From Natrialba taiwanensis DSM 12281 (GTDB taxonomy: Archaea; Halobacteriota; Halobacteria; Halobacteriales; Natrialbaceae): 44,101 bases of DNA. Location: contig NZ_AOIL01000042.1 of NCBI RefSeq assembly GCF_000337595.1, forward strand, positions 1 to 44,101. The letters run 5' to 3'. The position numbers were made by a program, and so were the translations under genes. Positions 33,557 to 41,664 of the stretch are shown one piece after another; position 1 is the stretch's first letter, and the number at the start of each line of letters is the position of its first letter. Below the pieces are notes generated by a model. The model was not told where the DNA came from and ran no database searches. It saw only the letters and a list, made by a program, of their open reading frames with translations.

Positions 33557-34300
33557 ATGTCGGTGCTGCCGGTCTCGACGCGAGTTCTCGCTGGCGTGCT
33601 CGTCGCCAGCGCAGCCGTCACTGCGGGACTTCTCGTCTCGCCGTCGTCGGTCGTTGTGGCCGTCGAATCGCTGGCAGCGAACCCTGTCGCGTTCGGTATG
33701 GCCGTCGCCGGACTCTATCTCGTCCGACCGCTATTTGCCTGGCCAACGACGCCGCTTGCCGCTGTCGTCGGGTATGGGTACGGTATCGCAATGGGTGTTC
33801 CGTTTGCACTCGGTGGCGTCGTCGTCACCGTTACGCCGGTCTTTCTGGGCGTTCGGATCGCTGTCGGTGACGATTCCGACGGAAGTACCGATACGCAAGC
33901 AGGTGAACGCGAACGCGAACACGTACCCGAATCGCCGTTCGCCGGACTGTTCCAGCGGACAAACGCCGTCATCGACCGCTACTACGAGGCGGCGGGCCCG
34001 CTTCGCGGGGTCACAGCCTCGCGGTTGGCACCGGTTCCCTCCGACCTCTCGACGTGCGCTGCAGCGGTCAGCGGCGTCTCCTTTCGCACGTTCGTTCTCG
34101 GAACCCTCCTCGGCGAACTCCCGTGGACACTCGGCGCGGTCGTCGTCGGCGCGTCCGCTGGAACGGTCGCAACTGATGGCGTCGGTGAACTCGGGCTGGT
34201 GCTATCGGTCGCCTGTTGTCTGGCCGTGTTGTGTTTACTTGCTGGACCGGTCTATCGCGTGGTTCGCTCGCGGCAACAGCGGTCCACCGGGAGCCGGTAA
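33557..34300 (+). CDS. VTT (TVP38/TMEM64/DedA-like) membrane protein
   Basis: A 247-residue membrane protein with about five or six helices. The VTT-domain features are 'RPLFAWPTTPLAAVVGYGYGIAMGVPFALGG', with the family's re-entrant loop, and 'LAPVPSDLSTCAAAVSGVSFRTFVLGTLLGELPWT', matching the second conserved repeat with R-x-x-P-x-P-F-like features. Bacterial and eukaryotic relatives act in lipid scrambling or polyprenyl-phosphate recycling. Start 33557 (MSVLPVSTRV) is chosen because the upstream frame is a GTG/GTT simple repeat (33419-33470) that does not look coding. Confidence 0.85.
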   Translation: MSVLPVSTRVLAGVLVASAAVTAGLLVSPSSVVVAVESLAANPVAFGMAVAGLYLVRPLFAWPTTPLAAVVGYGYGIAMGVPFALGGVVVTVTPVFLGVRIAVGDDSDGSTDTQAGEREREHVPESPFAGLFQRTNAVIDRYYEAAGPLRGVTASRLAPVPSDLSTCAAAVSGVSFRTFVLGTLLGELPWTLGAVVVGASAGTVATDGVGELGLVLSVACCLAVLCLLAGPVYRVVRSRQQRSTGSR

Positions 34301-34381
34301 CCGAGCTATCAGTACTCCGGGACCTGGTACCAGCGATGCACGCTCCCTGCACTGGACGGCCGTGACACAGCGTGTGTCGCC

Positions 34382-34552
34382 CTACGTCCAGAACGTATCG
34401 GCACAATCGTACACGACACCGTGTTGCGGACAGACGTACTTGCAGTGGCGTTTGAATAACTCGCCGCGACAGCGGGGGCAGGTCGGGCCTCCCGCAGTCC
34501 CCGCGGCCGTCTGATTCCGCTCGGAGTTCGCGCCGCCATCGTCACCGGCCAT
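34382..34552 (-). CDS. HVO_2523-like small zinc finger protein
   Basis: A 56-residue protein on the minus strand. A polar 22-residue start leads to 'PTCPRCRGELFKRHCKYVCP' and 'QHGVVYDCADTFW'. Four Cys plus His make a compact zinc finger. The CKYVCP-x-HG-VVYDC-x-DTFW ending matches the haloarchaeal HVO_2523 family. The codon pattern is coding and a TATA-like ttagc lies about 25-30 bp upstream. It converges with the VTT gene and reads in the same direction as nrdJ downstream... the two are otherwise separate. Confidence 0.8.
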   Translation of the reverse strand: MAGDDGGANSERNQTAAGTAGGPTCPRCRGELFKRHCKYVCPQHGVVYDCADTFWT

Positions 34553-34670
34553 ACGATTCGCTACCGGCTGTACGGTGCTAAGTGTTGGTGATCCGATTCG
34601 GAGACGGAACGCGATTGGAAACGAAAATCGACCGGAAACAAAACCGAGTTCGCTCCGCTATGTCGCCCGC

Positions 34671-37600
34671 TTAGCACTCACTCCAGCCACAGGACTCGCA
34701 GGTCTTGCAGCCTTCGGAGAAGTAAAGCGACAGGGAGCCACACTCGGGGCACTCCGGCGACTCGCCGGCGTCGATGAGATCCTGCGTCGCATCGTCACTG
34801 TCGCGGTCGGCAACGCCCGCACCGCCGTCGGTTTCCGGCTCGCTGAACTCGGCGTCCGTTCCCGCCCCGGCCGCGTCCTCCAGGGTTTGCTGGGTCGGGT
34901 ACGGCTTGTCAATCTCGTCTTCGAGGTACCGGCGCATCGCGGTGCCGATTGCATCGGGGATCGACTGGATCTGTTCGCCCTTGTCCCAGGCGACCTTCGG
35001 ACTCCGGGTGCCACAGAGTTCGTCGACGATTTCGTCGGGGTCGACGCCCGAACGCAACGAGGTCGAGATGACCTTCGCGAGCGCTTCGGTAAAGGAGTTC
35101 GTAAAGCCGCCGGAGTGGCCGATGTTGGCGAACAGTTCGAACGGCTGGCCGGTTTCGGGATCTTCGTTGATCGTCACGTAGACCTTGCCGTAGCCGGTGT
35201 CGATGCGCTGGCTGACGCCCTGCAGCGCGTCGGGGCGCTCGCGCTTTTCGGTGAAGTCGACGTGGATCGGTTTCCGATCCGATTCTGCAACGCCATCGCG
35301 AGCGTCGCCGGCGAGTTCGTCGGCGTCCTCCTCGAGTACCGCCTGCACGTCCTCGCTCCCGAGGAAGGCTTCGAGACCGCCGAAGATTTCGCCGATCTGG
35401 TCGACGAGGGCCTCGGCCGCTTCGGTTTCGTCCGCGAAGTCGGTGTTCTCGGCGCGCGTGGTGAGCACCTGCTTCGACCGGGTGCCGTCGCGGTAGTATG
35501 TGACGCCCTTGCCGCCGTTCTCGTAGACCCACTCGAAGACCTCCTTTGCGTCCTCGAGCGTGGAGTCGTTCGGCGCGTTGACGGTCTTCGAAATCGCGGA
35601 GTCGACGCCCTTCTGGCAGGCACACTGGACGGCGGCGTGCTGTTTTGCCGAGAGGTCCGCGGTGATGACGAACAGTTCGCCGATGGCGTCCGGCACGGTC
35701 GAAAGCCCCTCGACGCCGTCGAACTGGTTGGTCGCCATCTGTTCCTGGGCCTCTTCCTTGACGGCCTCGACGTCGATGTCGTTGGCCTCCAAGGTGCGCA
35801 GGAAGTAGTCGTCGAACTCGACCAGCATCTCATCGCCCTGCACGTCGTCGGTGACGTTCTTGTAGTAGGCGACGTTGTAGATCGGCTCACAGCCGCCGGT
35901 CGTGTTGCCGACCATACTCGTGGTGCCCGTGGGGGCGATGGTCGTTACGTTGTGGTTCCGAATGGGGAACCCGTCCTCCCACTCGTCGGCGTCCTCGTCG
36001 GTCTGGCGCTCGAACCACTCGCGGTACTCGGTCGGGGCCGCGTACTTCGAGTCGTCCCAGTCGTTAAAGGACCCGCGCTCTTCGGCGAGTTCGTGGCTCT
36101 TCGCCTTCGCGCCGTGGTTGATGTGAGTCATCAGCTGGCGGGCGATTTCGTTGCCCTCCTCGCTGCCGTATTTGACGCCGAGCTGAACGTACAACTGTGC
36201 CAGCCCCATGATTCCCAGGCCGATCTTGCGCATGTCCCGAACCGTCTCTTCGATCTCTTCGACCGGGAAGTCCGACATCGTCACGACGTTTTCGAGGAAC
36301 CGGGTGCCGTACTCGATGCGCTCGTCGAACTCGTCGTAGTCGATCGCCTCCGCAAGGAAGGCGTCGATGGCCTCGGCTTGCGAGGTGAACTCGTCTGCGT
36401 GTGCCTCGGACCAGACTCGCCAGTCGGGCGCTGCCTGATCGGCGAGCGTCGAGAGGTTGATGTGGCCGAGGTTGCAGGCCTCGTGTTCCTCTAGGGGCTG
36501 TTCTCCACAGGGGTTCGTTGCAAGTATTCTGTGATCGGGATTCGCTTCGGTGTCGAAGGAATGTTCCTTGTTCACCCGCTCGAGGTAAATGACGCCGGGC
36601 TCACCGTTTTCGTGAGCGCCCTCGACAATGCGTTCGAAGATGAGTTCAGCCGGAATCGACAGCGGCTCGCCGACCTCGACGTGCTCGCCGAGATCGTAGC
36701 GGCTGTACATCTCCTTGGTTTCCTCGGTCGCGATGTGCGGCTCTTCCGTGCGCGGGTTGGTGAACGTGTACTCGTCGCCGTTTTGGACGGCCTCCATGAA
36801 CGCGTCGGTGACGCCGACGGAGATATTGAAGTTAGAGAGATGGCCTTCGACGGCGTTGCGCAGATGCTTCGGGACGCGGCCGTCCTCGTCGATCAGGCCG
36901 CGGGCCTCCTCGAGCGCTTCGCTGAAGGAGGTGTACGTGTAGTCGTCGGGATCGTTGAGACGCAGACAGTGAGCCAGCGAGACGTCCTTGTTCTTCGCGT
37001 GGATGAACTCGATGACGTCGGGGTGAGAGACGCGCATAATGCCCATCTGGGCACCGCGGCGGGTACCGCCCTGGGCGATGGTCTCGCAGAGCTGGTCGTA
37101 GGTCCGCATGAAGGTGATCGGGCCCGAGGCGATGCCGCCGGTGGAGCCGACCGCGTCGCCGTAGGGGCGCAGTTGCCAGAACCCGTAGCCGACACCGCCA
37201 CCGGACTGGAAGACCTCTGCGGCCTTCTTTGCGGTCTCGTGGATGTCCGAGAGGTCGTCGTCCGGGCTCATGACGAAACAGGCCGACAGCTGCTGGAGTT
37301 CGTCGCCGGCGTTCATCAGGGTCGGCGAGTTCGGCATGAACGAAAGCGATTCCATGCCATCGGTGAACGTTTCGGCGACGTCCTCGACGTGCTCGCGGAC
37401 TGCGTCCGGAAGCTCCGGAACGACGGTCTCGTAGGCGAACTTGTTGACGTTGTGTTCGGTGAGCTCCGTTTCGGCGTCGTCGTCGGCCGTGGTACCAGCG
37501 CCAAAGACCTCTACGGCGAGTTCGTCTCGGCGCGGGTGGTCCGGTTTGAGCTGGTCGGGCGTGACGGTAATCGTGGTATCCTGCTGTTCGGCCTCGTACA

Positions 37601-37808
37601 CCGCCTCGGCGAGGGCGATGTTCTTGCCGACTCGGTCGAAGAGGTCCTCCTGTTCTTCGATGAGGTCGCCGTTGGCGTCCTTGCGCAGGTAGCGTGCGGG
37701 CAGGATGTTGTTGTAGGCGTTTGCGGTCAGTCGATGCTCGAGCGTCTCGCCCTCGGTGCGTTTGATCGGGAGGGGGAGATCCGCCGCGGAGATGTCGTGT
37801 TCGCTCAC
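34671..37808 (-). CDS. nrdJ: Adenosylcobalamin-dependent (class II) ribonucleotide reductase
   Basis: A 1045-residue class II reductase that makes deoxyribonucleotides using adenosylcobalamin, so O2-independent. Visible are 'MPNSPTLMNAGDELQQLSACF' (the first Cys of the redox pair), the radical site 'NPCGEQPLEEHEACNLGHINL', 'TIAPTGTTSMVGNTTGGCEP' and 'ACQKGVDSAISKTVNAPNDS'. The C-terminal zinc ribbon-like tail has CPEC, CKTC and CESC (swinging thiols for re-reduction). No intein is present. The start is GTG 37808 with a GAGGTGA ribosome binding site seven bases upstream that lies inside a hairpin (see 37810-37825). Confidence 0.96.
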   Translation of the reverse strand: MSEHDISAADLPLPIKRTEGETLEHRLTANAYNNILPARYLRKDANGDLIEEQEDLFDRVGKNIALAEAVYEAEQQDTTITVTPDQLKPDHPRRDELAVEVFGAGTTADDDAETELTEHNVNKFAYETVVPELPDAVREHVEDVAETFTDGMESLSFMPNSPTLMNAGDELQQLSACFVMSPDDDLSDIHETAKKAAEVFQSGGGVGYGFWQLRPYGDAVGSTGGIASGPITFMRTYDQLCETIAQGGTRRGAQMGIMRVSHPDVIEFIHAKNKDVSLAHCLRLNDPDDYTYTSFSEALEEARGLIDEDGRVPKHLRNAVEGHLSNFNISVGVTDAFMEAVQNGDEYTFTNPRTEEPHIATEETKEMYSRYDLGEHVEVGEPLSIPAELIFERIVEGAHENGEPGVIYLERVNKEHSFDTEANPDHRILATNPCGEQPLEEHEACNLGHINLSTLADQAAPDWRVWSEAHADEFTSQAEAIDAFLAEAIDYDEFDERIEYGTRFLENVVTMSDFPVEEIEETVRDMRKIGLGIMGLAQLYVQLGVKYGSEEGNEIARQLMTHINHGAKAKSHELAEERGSFNDWDDSKYAAPTEYREWFERQTDEDADEWEDGFPIRNHNVTTIAPTGTTSMVGNTTGGCEPIYNVAYYKNVTDDVQGDEMLVEFDDYFLRTLEANDIDVEAVKEEAQEQMATNQFDGVEGLSTVPDAIGELFVITADLSAKQHAAVQCACQKGVDSAISKTVNAPNDSTLEDAKEVFEWVYENGGKGVTYYRDGTRSKQVLTTRAENTDFADETEAAEALVDQIGEIFGGLEAFLGSEDVQAVLEEDADELAGDARDGVAESDRKPIHVDFTEKRERPDALQGVSQRIDTGYGKVYVTINEDPETGQPFELFANIGHSGGFTNSFTEALAKVISTSLRSGVDPDEIVDELCGTRSPKVAWDKGEQIQSIPDAIGTAMRRYLEDEIDKPYPTQQTLEDAAGAGTDAEFSEPETDGGAGVADRDSDDATQDLIDAGESPECPECGSLSLYFSEGCKTCESCGWSEC

Positions 37809-37809
37809 G

Positions 37810-37825
37810 CGCGAGTCACCTCGCG
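37810..37825 (-). promoter_or_regulatory. Hairpin over the nrdJ ribosome binding site
   Basis: On the coding (minus) strand, CGCGAG-GTGA-CTCGCG forms a six-base-pair GC-rich stem with a GTGA (GNRA class) tetraloop. The Shine-Dalgarno sequence GAGGTGA (37822 down to 37816) occupies the 5' stem end and the whole loop. The fold would compete with ribosome binding directly upstream of the GTG start. Confidence 0.55.
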
Positions 37826-37913
37826 GGTATCACGTCGCGCTGTGTCGATTCGTGCGTGTATCCGAGTCCTGGCTCTCATCATTCGTGACGAAGGTCTGGT
37901 ATTCATGCATCCC

Positions 37914-37957
37914 TCATAAAACGTGGTGTTGTTATCCTACTCGTGTTGGAGTAACAC
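37914..37957 (-). promoter_or_regulatory. nrdJ promoter with upstream inverted repeat
   Basis: A minus-strand TATA-like ttttatg (37914-37920) would give a transcript start near 37890 and an untranslated leader of roughly 80 nt, unusual in a window of mostly leaderless genes. About 23 bp upstream of it, GTGTT-GGAGT-AACAC (37943-37957) is a perfect inverted repeat, a candidate operator. The remaining bases to 38252 hold no gene; ACACCGC/GCGGTGT (38121-38148) is another inverted repeat with a 14-base loop. Confidence 0.4.
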
Positions 37958-38252
37958 AAGTGTGGTTGTAAAGATGTCTCTATGATATCTGTCCGTGGAC
38001 GACCGGGAGTGTCGCTGTTCGCGCTGAATACTGCTACGTGGTCGAGTGCCTTAACGATTATCAGAGCGACCTGAACGTGACCGACAGTAGCAATATATGA
38101 TAACAGCCGTGATTGGGAAAACACCGCTTCATGGGTGTAATGCGGTGTGAAGTACGGTTTCCGAGATAGCTATCAGATATCGACACGGTCCCCGTTAAAC
38201 TGCTGTCAGGATATCCGGAAAGATTACGGCACTGGGGTACGGGAGTTCGATC

Positions 38253-38435
38253 ATGGTCGAACCACTAACGGGGTCGACGGTGTTTCTCGTGCTGGCGGCG
38301 CTGGCCGCCTTCGCGGTCGCTGTCATTGCGATTCGTATCGCGATCAAACTGGCCGTCCGCGTCGGGATCATCGCTGCGGTCGTTCTCGCGGCGCTGTATG
38401 CCACCGGGACGCTCGGACTGCTCCCCGGGGTCTAA
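38253..38435 (+). CDS. Small hydrophobic membrane protein
   Basis: A 60-residue protein, almost entirely membrane: helix one 'TVFLVLAALAAFAVAVIAIRI', then a short KLAVRVG turn, then helix two 'IIAAVVLAALYATGTLGLL'. The ATG has a TATA-like agattacgg at 38222-38230, 23-31 bp upstream. Unknown function; convergent with trpG. Confidence 0.75.
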   Translation: MVEPLTGSTVFLVLAALAAFAVAVIAIRIAIKLAVRVGIIAAVVLAALYATGTLGLLPGV

Positions 38436-38544
38436 TGGACCAATCTGGCGCTCGTACTCTCCTCTTTTCCCACTCCGGATCACGAACCCGCCGAGCACGA
38501 CGATATCGGCCGATCTATCGTGTTGATCGTCACACCGAGCGGCG

Positions 38545-39216
38545 CTACTCGTCGGCCCCGTCTACGGCTGCGAGGAAATTTTCGATAATATCGTGGCCGA
38601 CGGCCGTGAGCACGCTCTCCGGATGGAATTGGACGCACTCGATCGGGTACTCGCGGTGGCGAATCCCCATCACGAGTTCAGCGTTGCCGTGGGTCGCCGT
38701 CGCCGTTACCTCGAAGCAGTCGGGAACGTCGGTGGCCACCAGCGAGTGATACCGTCCGGCCTGAAAGCCCTGCTCGAGGCCGGCGAAGACGCCCGTCCCG
38801 TCGTGATCGACCGTCGACGCCTTGCCGTGGATCGGGTCGGGCGCTCGCCCGACCGCCCCGCCGAACTCGTAGACGGCGGCCTCGAGGCCGAGACAGACGC
38901 CGAGCGTCGGCACATCGGGACTGAACTCGCGGAGCACGGCCGTCGAGACGCCGACGTCGCGGTCGTTCTTCGGGTGGCCGGGACCGGGACTGATGATGAT
39001 CGCGTCGGGATCGGCGGCCCGCACGTCCGCGAGCGAGGCCGTATTCTTCACCACGGCAGTCTCCGTGTTCGCCTGCTGACTCACGTACTCCACGAGGTTG
39101 TACGTGAACGAATCGTAGTTATCGACGAAGAGCACGCGCTGTGTCCGTGTCTGTGCCTGCGCCTGCGTCTGTGTCCCTCGCGCCGCGTCGCGCCGATCGA
39201 CTGCCTGCTCGCTCAT
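38545..39216 (-). CDS. trpG: Anthranilate synthase, glutamine amidotransferase subunit
   Basis: A 223-residue class I glutamine amidotransferase supplying ammonia to TrpE. It has 'VLFVDNYDSFTYNLVEYV', the oxyanion block 'IIISPGPGHPKNDRDVG', the nucleophilic Cys in 'TLGVCLGLEAAVYEFGG', and the catalytic His-x-Glu in 'VQFHPESVLTAVG'. The first 25 residues are a non-conserved Gln/Thr/Arg microsatellite run. The start codon overlaps the trpE stop by four bases; last gene of the trpDFEG operon. Confidence 0.95.
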   Translation of the reverse strand: MSEQAVDRRDAARGTQTQAQAQTRTQRVLFVDNYDSFTYNLVEYVSQQANTETAVVKNTASLADVRAADPDAIIISPGPGHPKNDRDVGVSTAVLREFSPDVPTLGVCLGLEAAVYEFGGAVGRAPDPIHGKASTVDHDGTGVFAGLEQGFQAGRYHSLVATDVPDCFEVTATATHGNAELVMGIRHREYPIECVQFHPESVLTAVGHDIIENFLAAVDGADE

Positions 39217-40997
39217 CGACTCACCTCCGGCGTCTCGACGGATGCATCGACGGTCGTGGTCTCCGCCCCGTCAGCGTCGGCGTCACGTTCGATCGCTTCG
39301 AGCGCCGCGAGGACGCCGCCCATCTTCTGTTCCGTCTCCTCGTACTCGGCCGCGGGATCGCTATCGGCGACCAGGCCGGCCCCCGCGCGAACCGTGATCC
39401 GATCTCCCGTTCGCCCGTCCGAGTCGGGGACCGGCGCGTCCGCCTCCACCGTCGCCGTCCGGATCACGATCGCGAAATCGGCGTCGCCCGTCCAGGAGTA
39501 GTAGCCGACGCCCCCGCCGTACAGCCCGCGGGGCTCGGTCTCGAGTTCGTCGATGATCTCCATCGCGCGGATCTTCGGCGCGCCCGAGAGCGTCCCCGCG
39601 GGAAACGACGCCCGCGTCGCATCGAACGCGTCGGCGTCCGCCGCTAGCTCGCCCGTCACCGTCGACTCGATGTGCTGGACGTGGCTGTACTTCAGCACGT
39701 TCATGAACTCGTCGACACGGACGGAGCCGGCCGCCGAGACGCGCCGCACGTCGTTTCGCGCGAGGTCGACCAACATGGTGTGTTCGGCGCGCTCCTTCTC
39801 GTCCGCGAGCATCTCGCCCGCCAGTCGGCGGTCCTCGACGGGGCTCGTCCCGCGGTCGCAGGTGCCGGCGATCGGATTCGCCATGACCTCGCGCCCGCGC
39901 ACCGACAGCAGCGTTTCGGGGCTTGCACCGACGACGGTCAGGTCGTCGTGCTCGAGCAAGTACATGTACGGCGAGGGGTTGATCTCCCGCATCGCCTCGT
40001 AAAAGCCGATGGGATCGACTTCCCCGTAGAGTTCGCGCGACCGGGAGATGACGCCCTGGTAGATGTCGCCGTCGAGGACGCGTTCTTTCGCCCGTTCGAC
40101 GCTCGCTTCGTAGCGTTCCGGCGACCCAGCGATCTCGTTTTCGCGAACGAAGCCGCCGGGATCGGGCCGTTCGGCGGTCCGCAGCGTCGACGCGACGGCG
40201 TCCGCCTCGGCGCGGAGGTCGTCGTAAACGGCGGCGGGGTCGTCCTCGGTGCCGACGATCGGTGTGAAGACGAGCGACACCGTCCCGTCGCGTTCGTCGA
40301 ACGCGAGCGTCTTCGTCGTCAGGACGAACTGCGCGTCCGGAAACCGCGAGTTCGGTCGCTCGCAGCCGACCTCGTCGAGCCAGAGGTCATAGACGGCGTC
40401 GTAGGCGAGAAAGCCGACGAGACCGCCATCCAGATGCTGTCGCTCGTGATCGGGGACGTTCGCGAGTCGCACGTCGGGCATGGCCCGTCGAAGCGCGTCG
40501 ACGGTGTCACCGGTCGCGGTGGCATCGTCAGTACTGTCGTCGGTAGCGATGAACTCGAGCGGTGCATCCGGCGATAGCGCCTCGACACGCATCCCGTCCG
40601 GTTCGACGGTGATGACGGCTTCGGGGTCGTAGCCCACGTACGAGAATCGCGCGTGTCGCTCCGTGCCGTCGGACCGCGGCCGGAAGGCACCATCCGGATC
40701 GCTCGACGGTGTCTTGTCCGCGCTTTCGAGCAGGAAGGCATACGGCGAGGGCTCGCGATCGGTCGCCGTTGTCTCCCCGTCTGTGTTGGTTCCCGTTCTC
40801 GTTTCTGCGTTCGTCCGTCCGGTCAGCGCCGCATAGGCAGTCAGCGGCGTCGTCTCGAGATCGAGTGTTGCGACGGTACGCACGACGGCAGGTCGGTCGT
40901 CGGCCGTTGTCCTGTCACCGGTGGCATACGCACAGAACGTTTCACGGTCGATATCAAACGAAAGGAGGTCGTCTGCATTCGAAGTCGTATCACTCAT
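39213..40997 (-). CDS. trpE: Anthranilate synthase, chorismate-binding subunit
   Basis: A 594-residue TrpE that turns chorismate and ammonia into anthranilate. The feedback site LLES is in 'YAFLLESADKT', so Trp inhibition is likely. Chorismate-binding blocks are 'NPIAGTCDRGTSPVEDRRLA', 'AEHTMLVDLARNDVRRV', 'SFPAGTLSGAPKIRAMEIID' and 'RGLYGGGVGYYSWTGDADFA'. It is longer than typical because of Thr/Asp-rich loops. ATG 40997 is chosen; the frame extends to 41108 but overlaps trpF. It is four bases after the trpF stop. Confidence 0.95.
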   Translation of the reverse strand: MSDTTSNADDLLSFDIDRETFCAYATGDRTTADDRPAVVRTVATLDLETTPLTAYAALTGRTNAETRTGTNTDGETTATDREPSPYAFLLESADKTPSSDPDGAFRPRSDGTERHARFSYVGYDPEAVITVEPDGMRVEALSPDAPLEFIATDDSTDDATATGDTVDALRRAMPDVRLANVPDHERQHLDGGLVGFLAYDAVYDLWLDEVGCERPNSRFPDAQFVLTTKTLAFDERDGTVSLVFTPIVGTEDDPAAVYDDLRAEADAVASTLRTAERPDPGGFVRENEIAGSPERYEASVERAKERVLDGDIYQGVISRSRELYGEVDPIGFYEAMREINPSPYMYLLEHDDLTVVGASPETLLSVRGREVMANPIAGTCDRGTSPVEDRRLAGEMLADEKERAEHTMLVDLARNDVRRVSAAGSVRVDEFMNVLKYSHVQHIESTVTGELAADADAFDATRASFPAGTLSGAPKIRAMEIIDELETEPRGLYGGGVGYYSWTGDADFAIVIRTATVEADAPVPDSDGRTGDRITVRAGAGLVADSDPAAEYEETEQKMGGVLAALEAIERDADADGAETTTVDASVETPEVSR

Positions 40998-41001
40998 AGC
41001 A

Positions 41002-41664
41002 TTACGGCTGCAACTCCGTCGTCTGTTCGGCGTGTCTGGCTCGGTCGACGAACGACCGAACGGCATCAGTATCCTTGCTCCCGCCCGTGGTCTCGACGCC
41101 GCTTGCAACGTCGACGGCGAACGGATCGACCGCCCGCACTGCGTCCGCGACGTTTTCGGGCGTGAGCCCCCCGGCGAGGATCACCGGCGTCTCAAGCGCG
41201 TTCGTCACCGTTCGCGTTCGATCCCAGTCGTGTGTTTCGCCGGTGCCACCACCGCCGTCTTCATCCGCGCTGTCGACAATGAGCGCATCGACCTCCTCAG
41301 CATACTCGCCGACGAGCGGGTCATCCATCTCGCCGGCATCGACGGCAGCAATGAGGTCCACACCGATCGTCTCATGCAGGGACCCGAGTTCAGTTGGCTC
41401 CAGGCTCCCGTGGACCTGCACTGCGTCGGGTTCGATGCGCTCGACCAGGTCGATCGCCGCCGCCGGCGTTTCGGGCATCGTCACGAGCACCGCCGTTACG
41501 AACGGCGGCACGGCCGCGACGAGTTCACGCGCGCGGTCGGCGGCAACTTCTCGGGGTGTGTCGACCGGTACGTCACAGATGACGCCGATGGCATCAGTAC
41601 CGGCGTCGACCGCGGTTTCGATATCCGCCGCGTTCGTCAGGCCGCAGATCTTGACGCGCGTCAT
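41002..41664 (-). CDS. trpF: Phosphoribosylanthranilate isomerase
   Basis: A 220-residue TIM-barrel enzyme converting phosphoribosylanthranilate to CdRP. 'VKICGLTNAADIETAVDAGTDAIG' has the catalytic Cys, 'DALIVDSADEDGGGGTGETHDWDRT' has the catalytic Asp and the phosphate loop, and 'VILAGGLTPENVADAV' and 'AVDVASGVETTGGSKD' complete the barrel. The start overlaps the trpD stop by four bases. Confidence 0.95.
   Translation of the reverse strand: MTRVKICGLTNAADIETAVDAGTDAIGVICDVPVDTPREVAADRARELVAAVPPFVTAVLVTMPETPAAAIDLVERIEPDAVQVHGSLEPTELGSLHETIGVDLIAAVDAGEMDDPLVGEYAEEVDALIVDSADEDGGGGTGETHDWDRTRTVTNALETPVILAGGLTPENVADAVRAVDPFAVDVASGVETTGGSKDTDAVRSFVDRARHAEQTTELQP

Noticed and set aside
34575..37919. 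Two long plus-strand frames (639 and 462 codons) opposite nrdJ
   Set aside because: They are antisense shadows caused by the GC-biased codons of nrdJ, which has complete family motifs.
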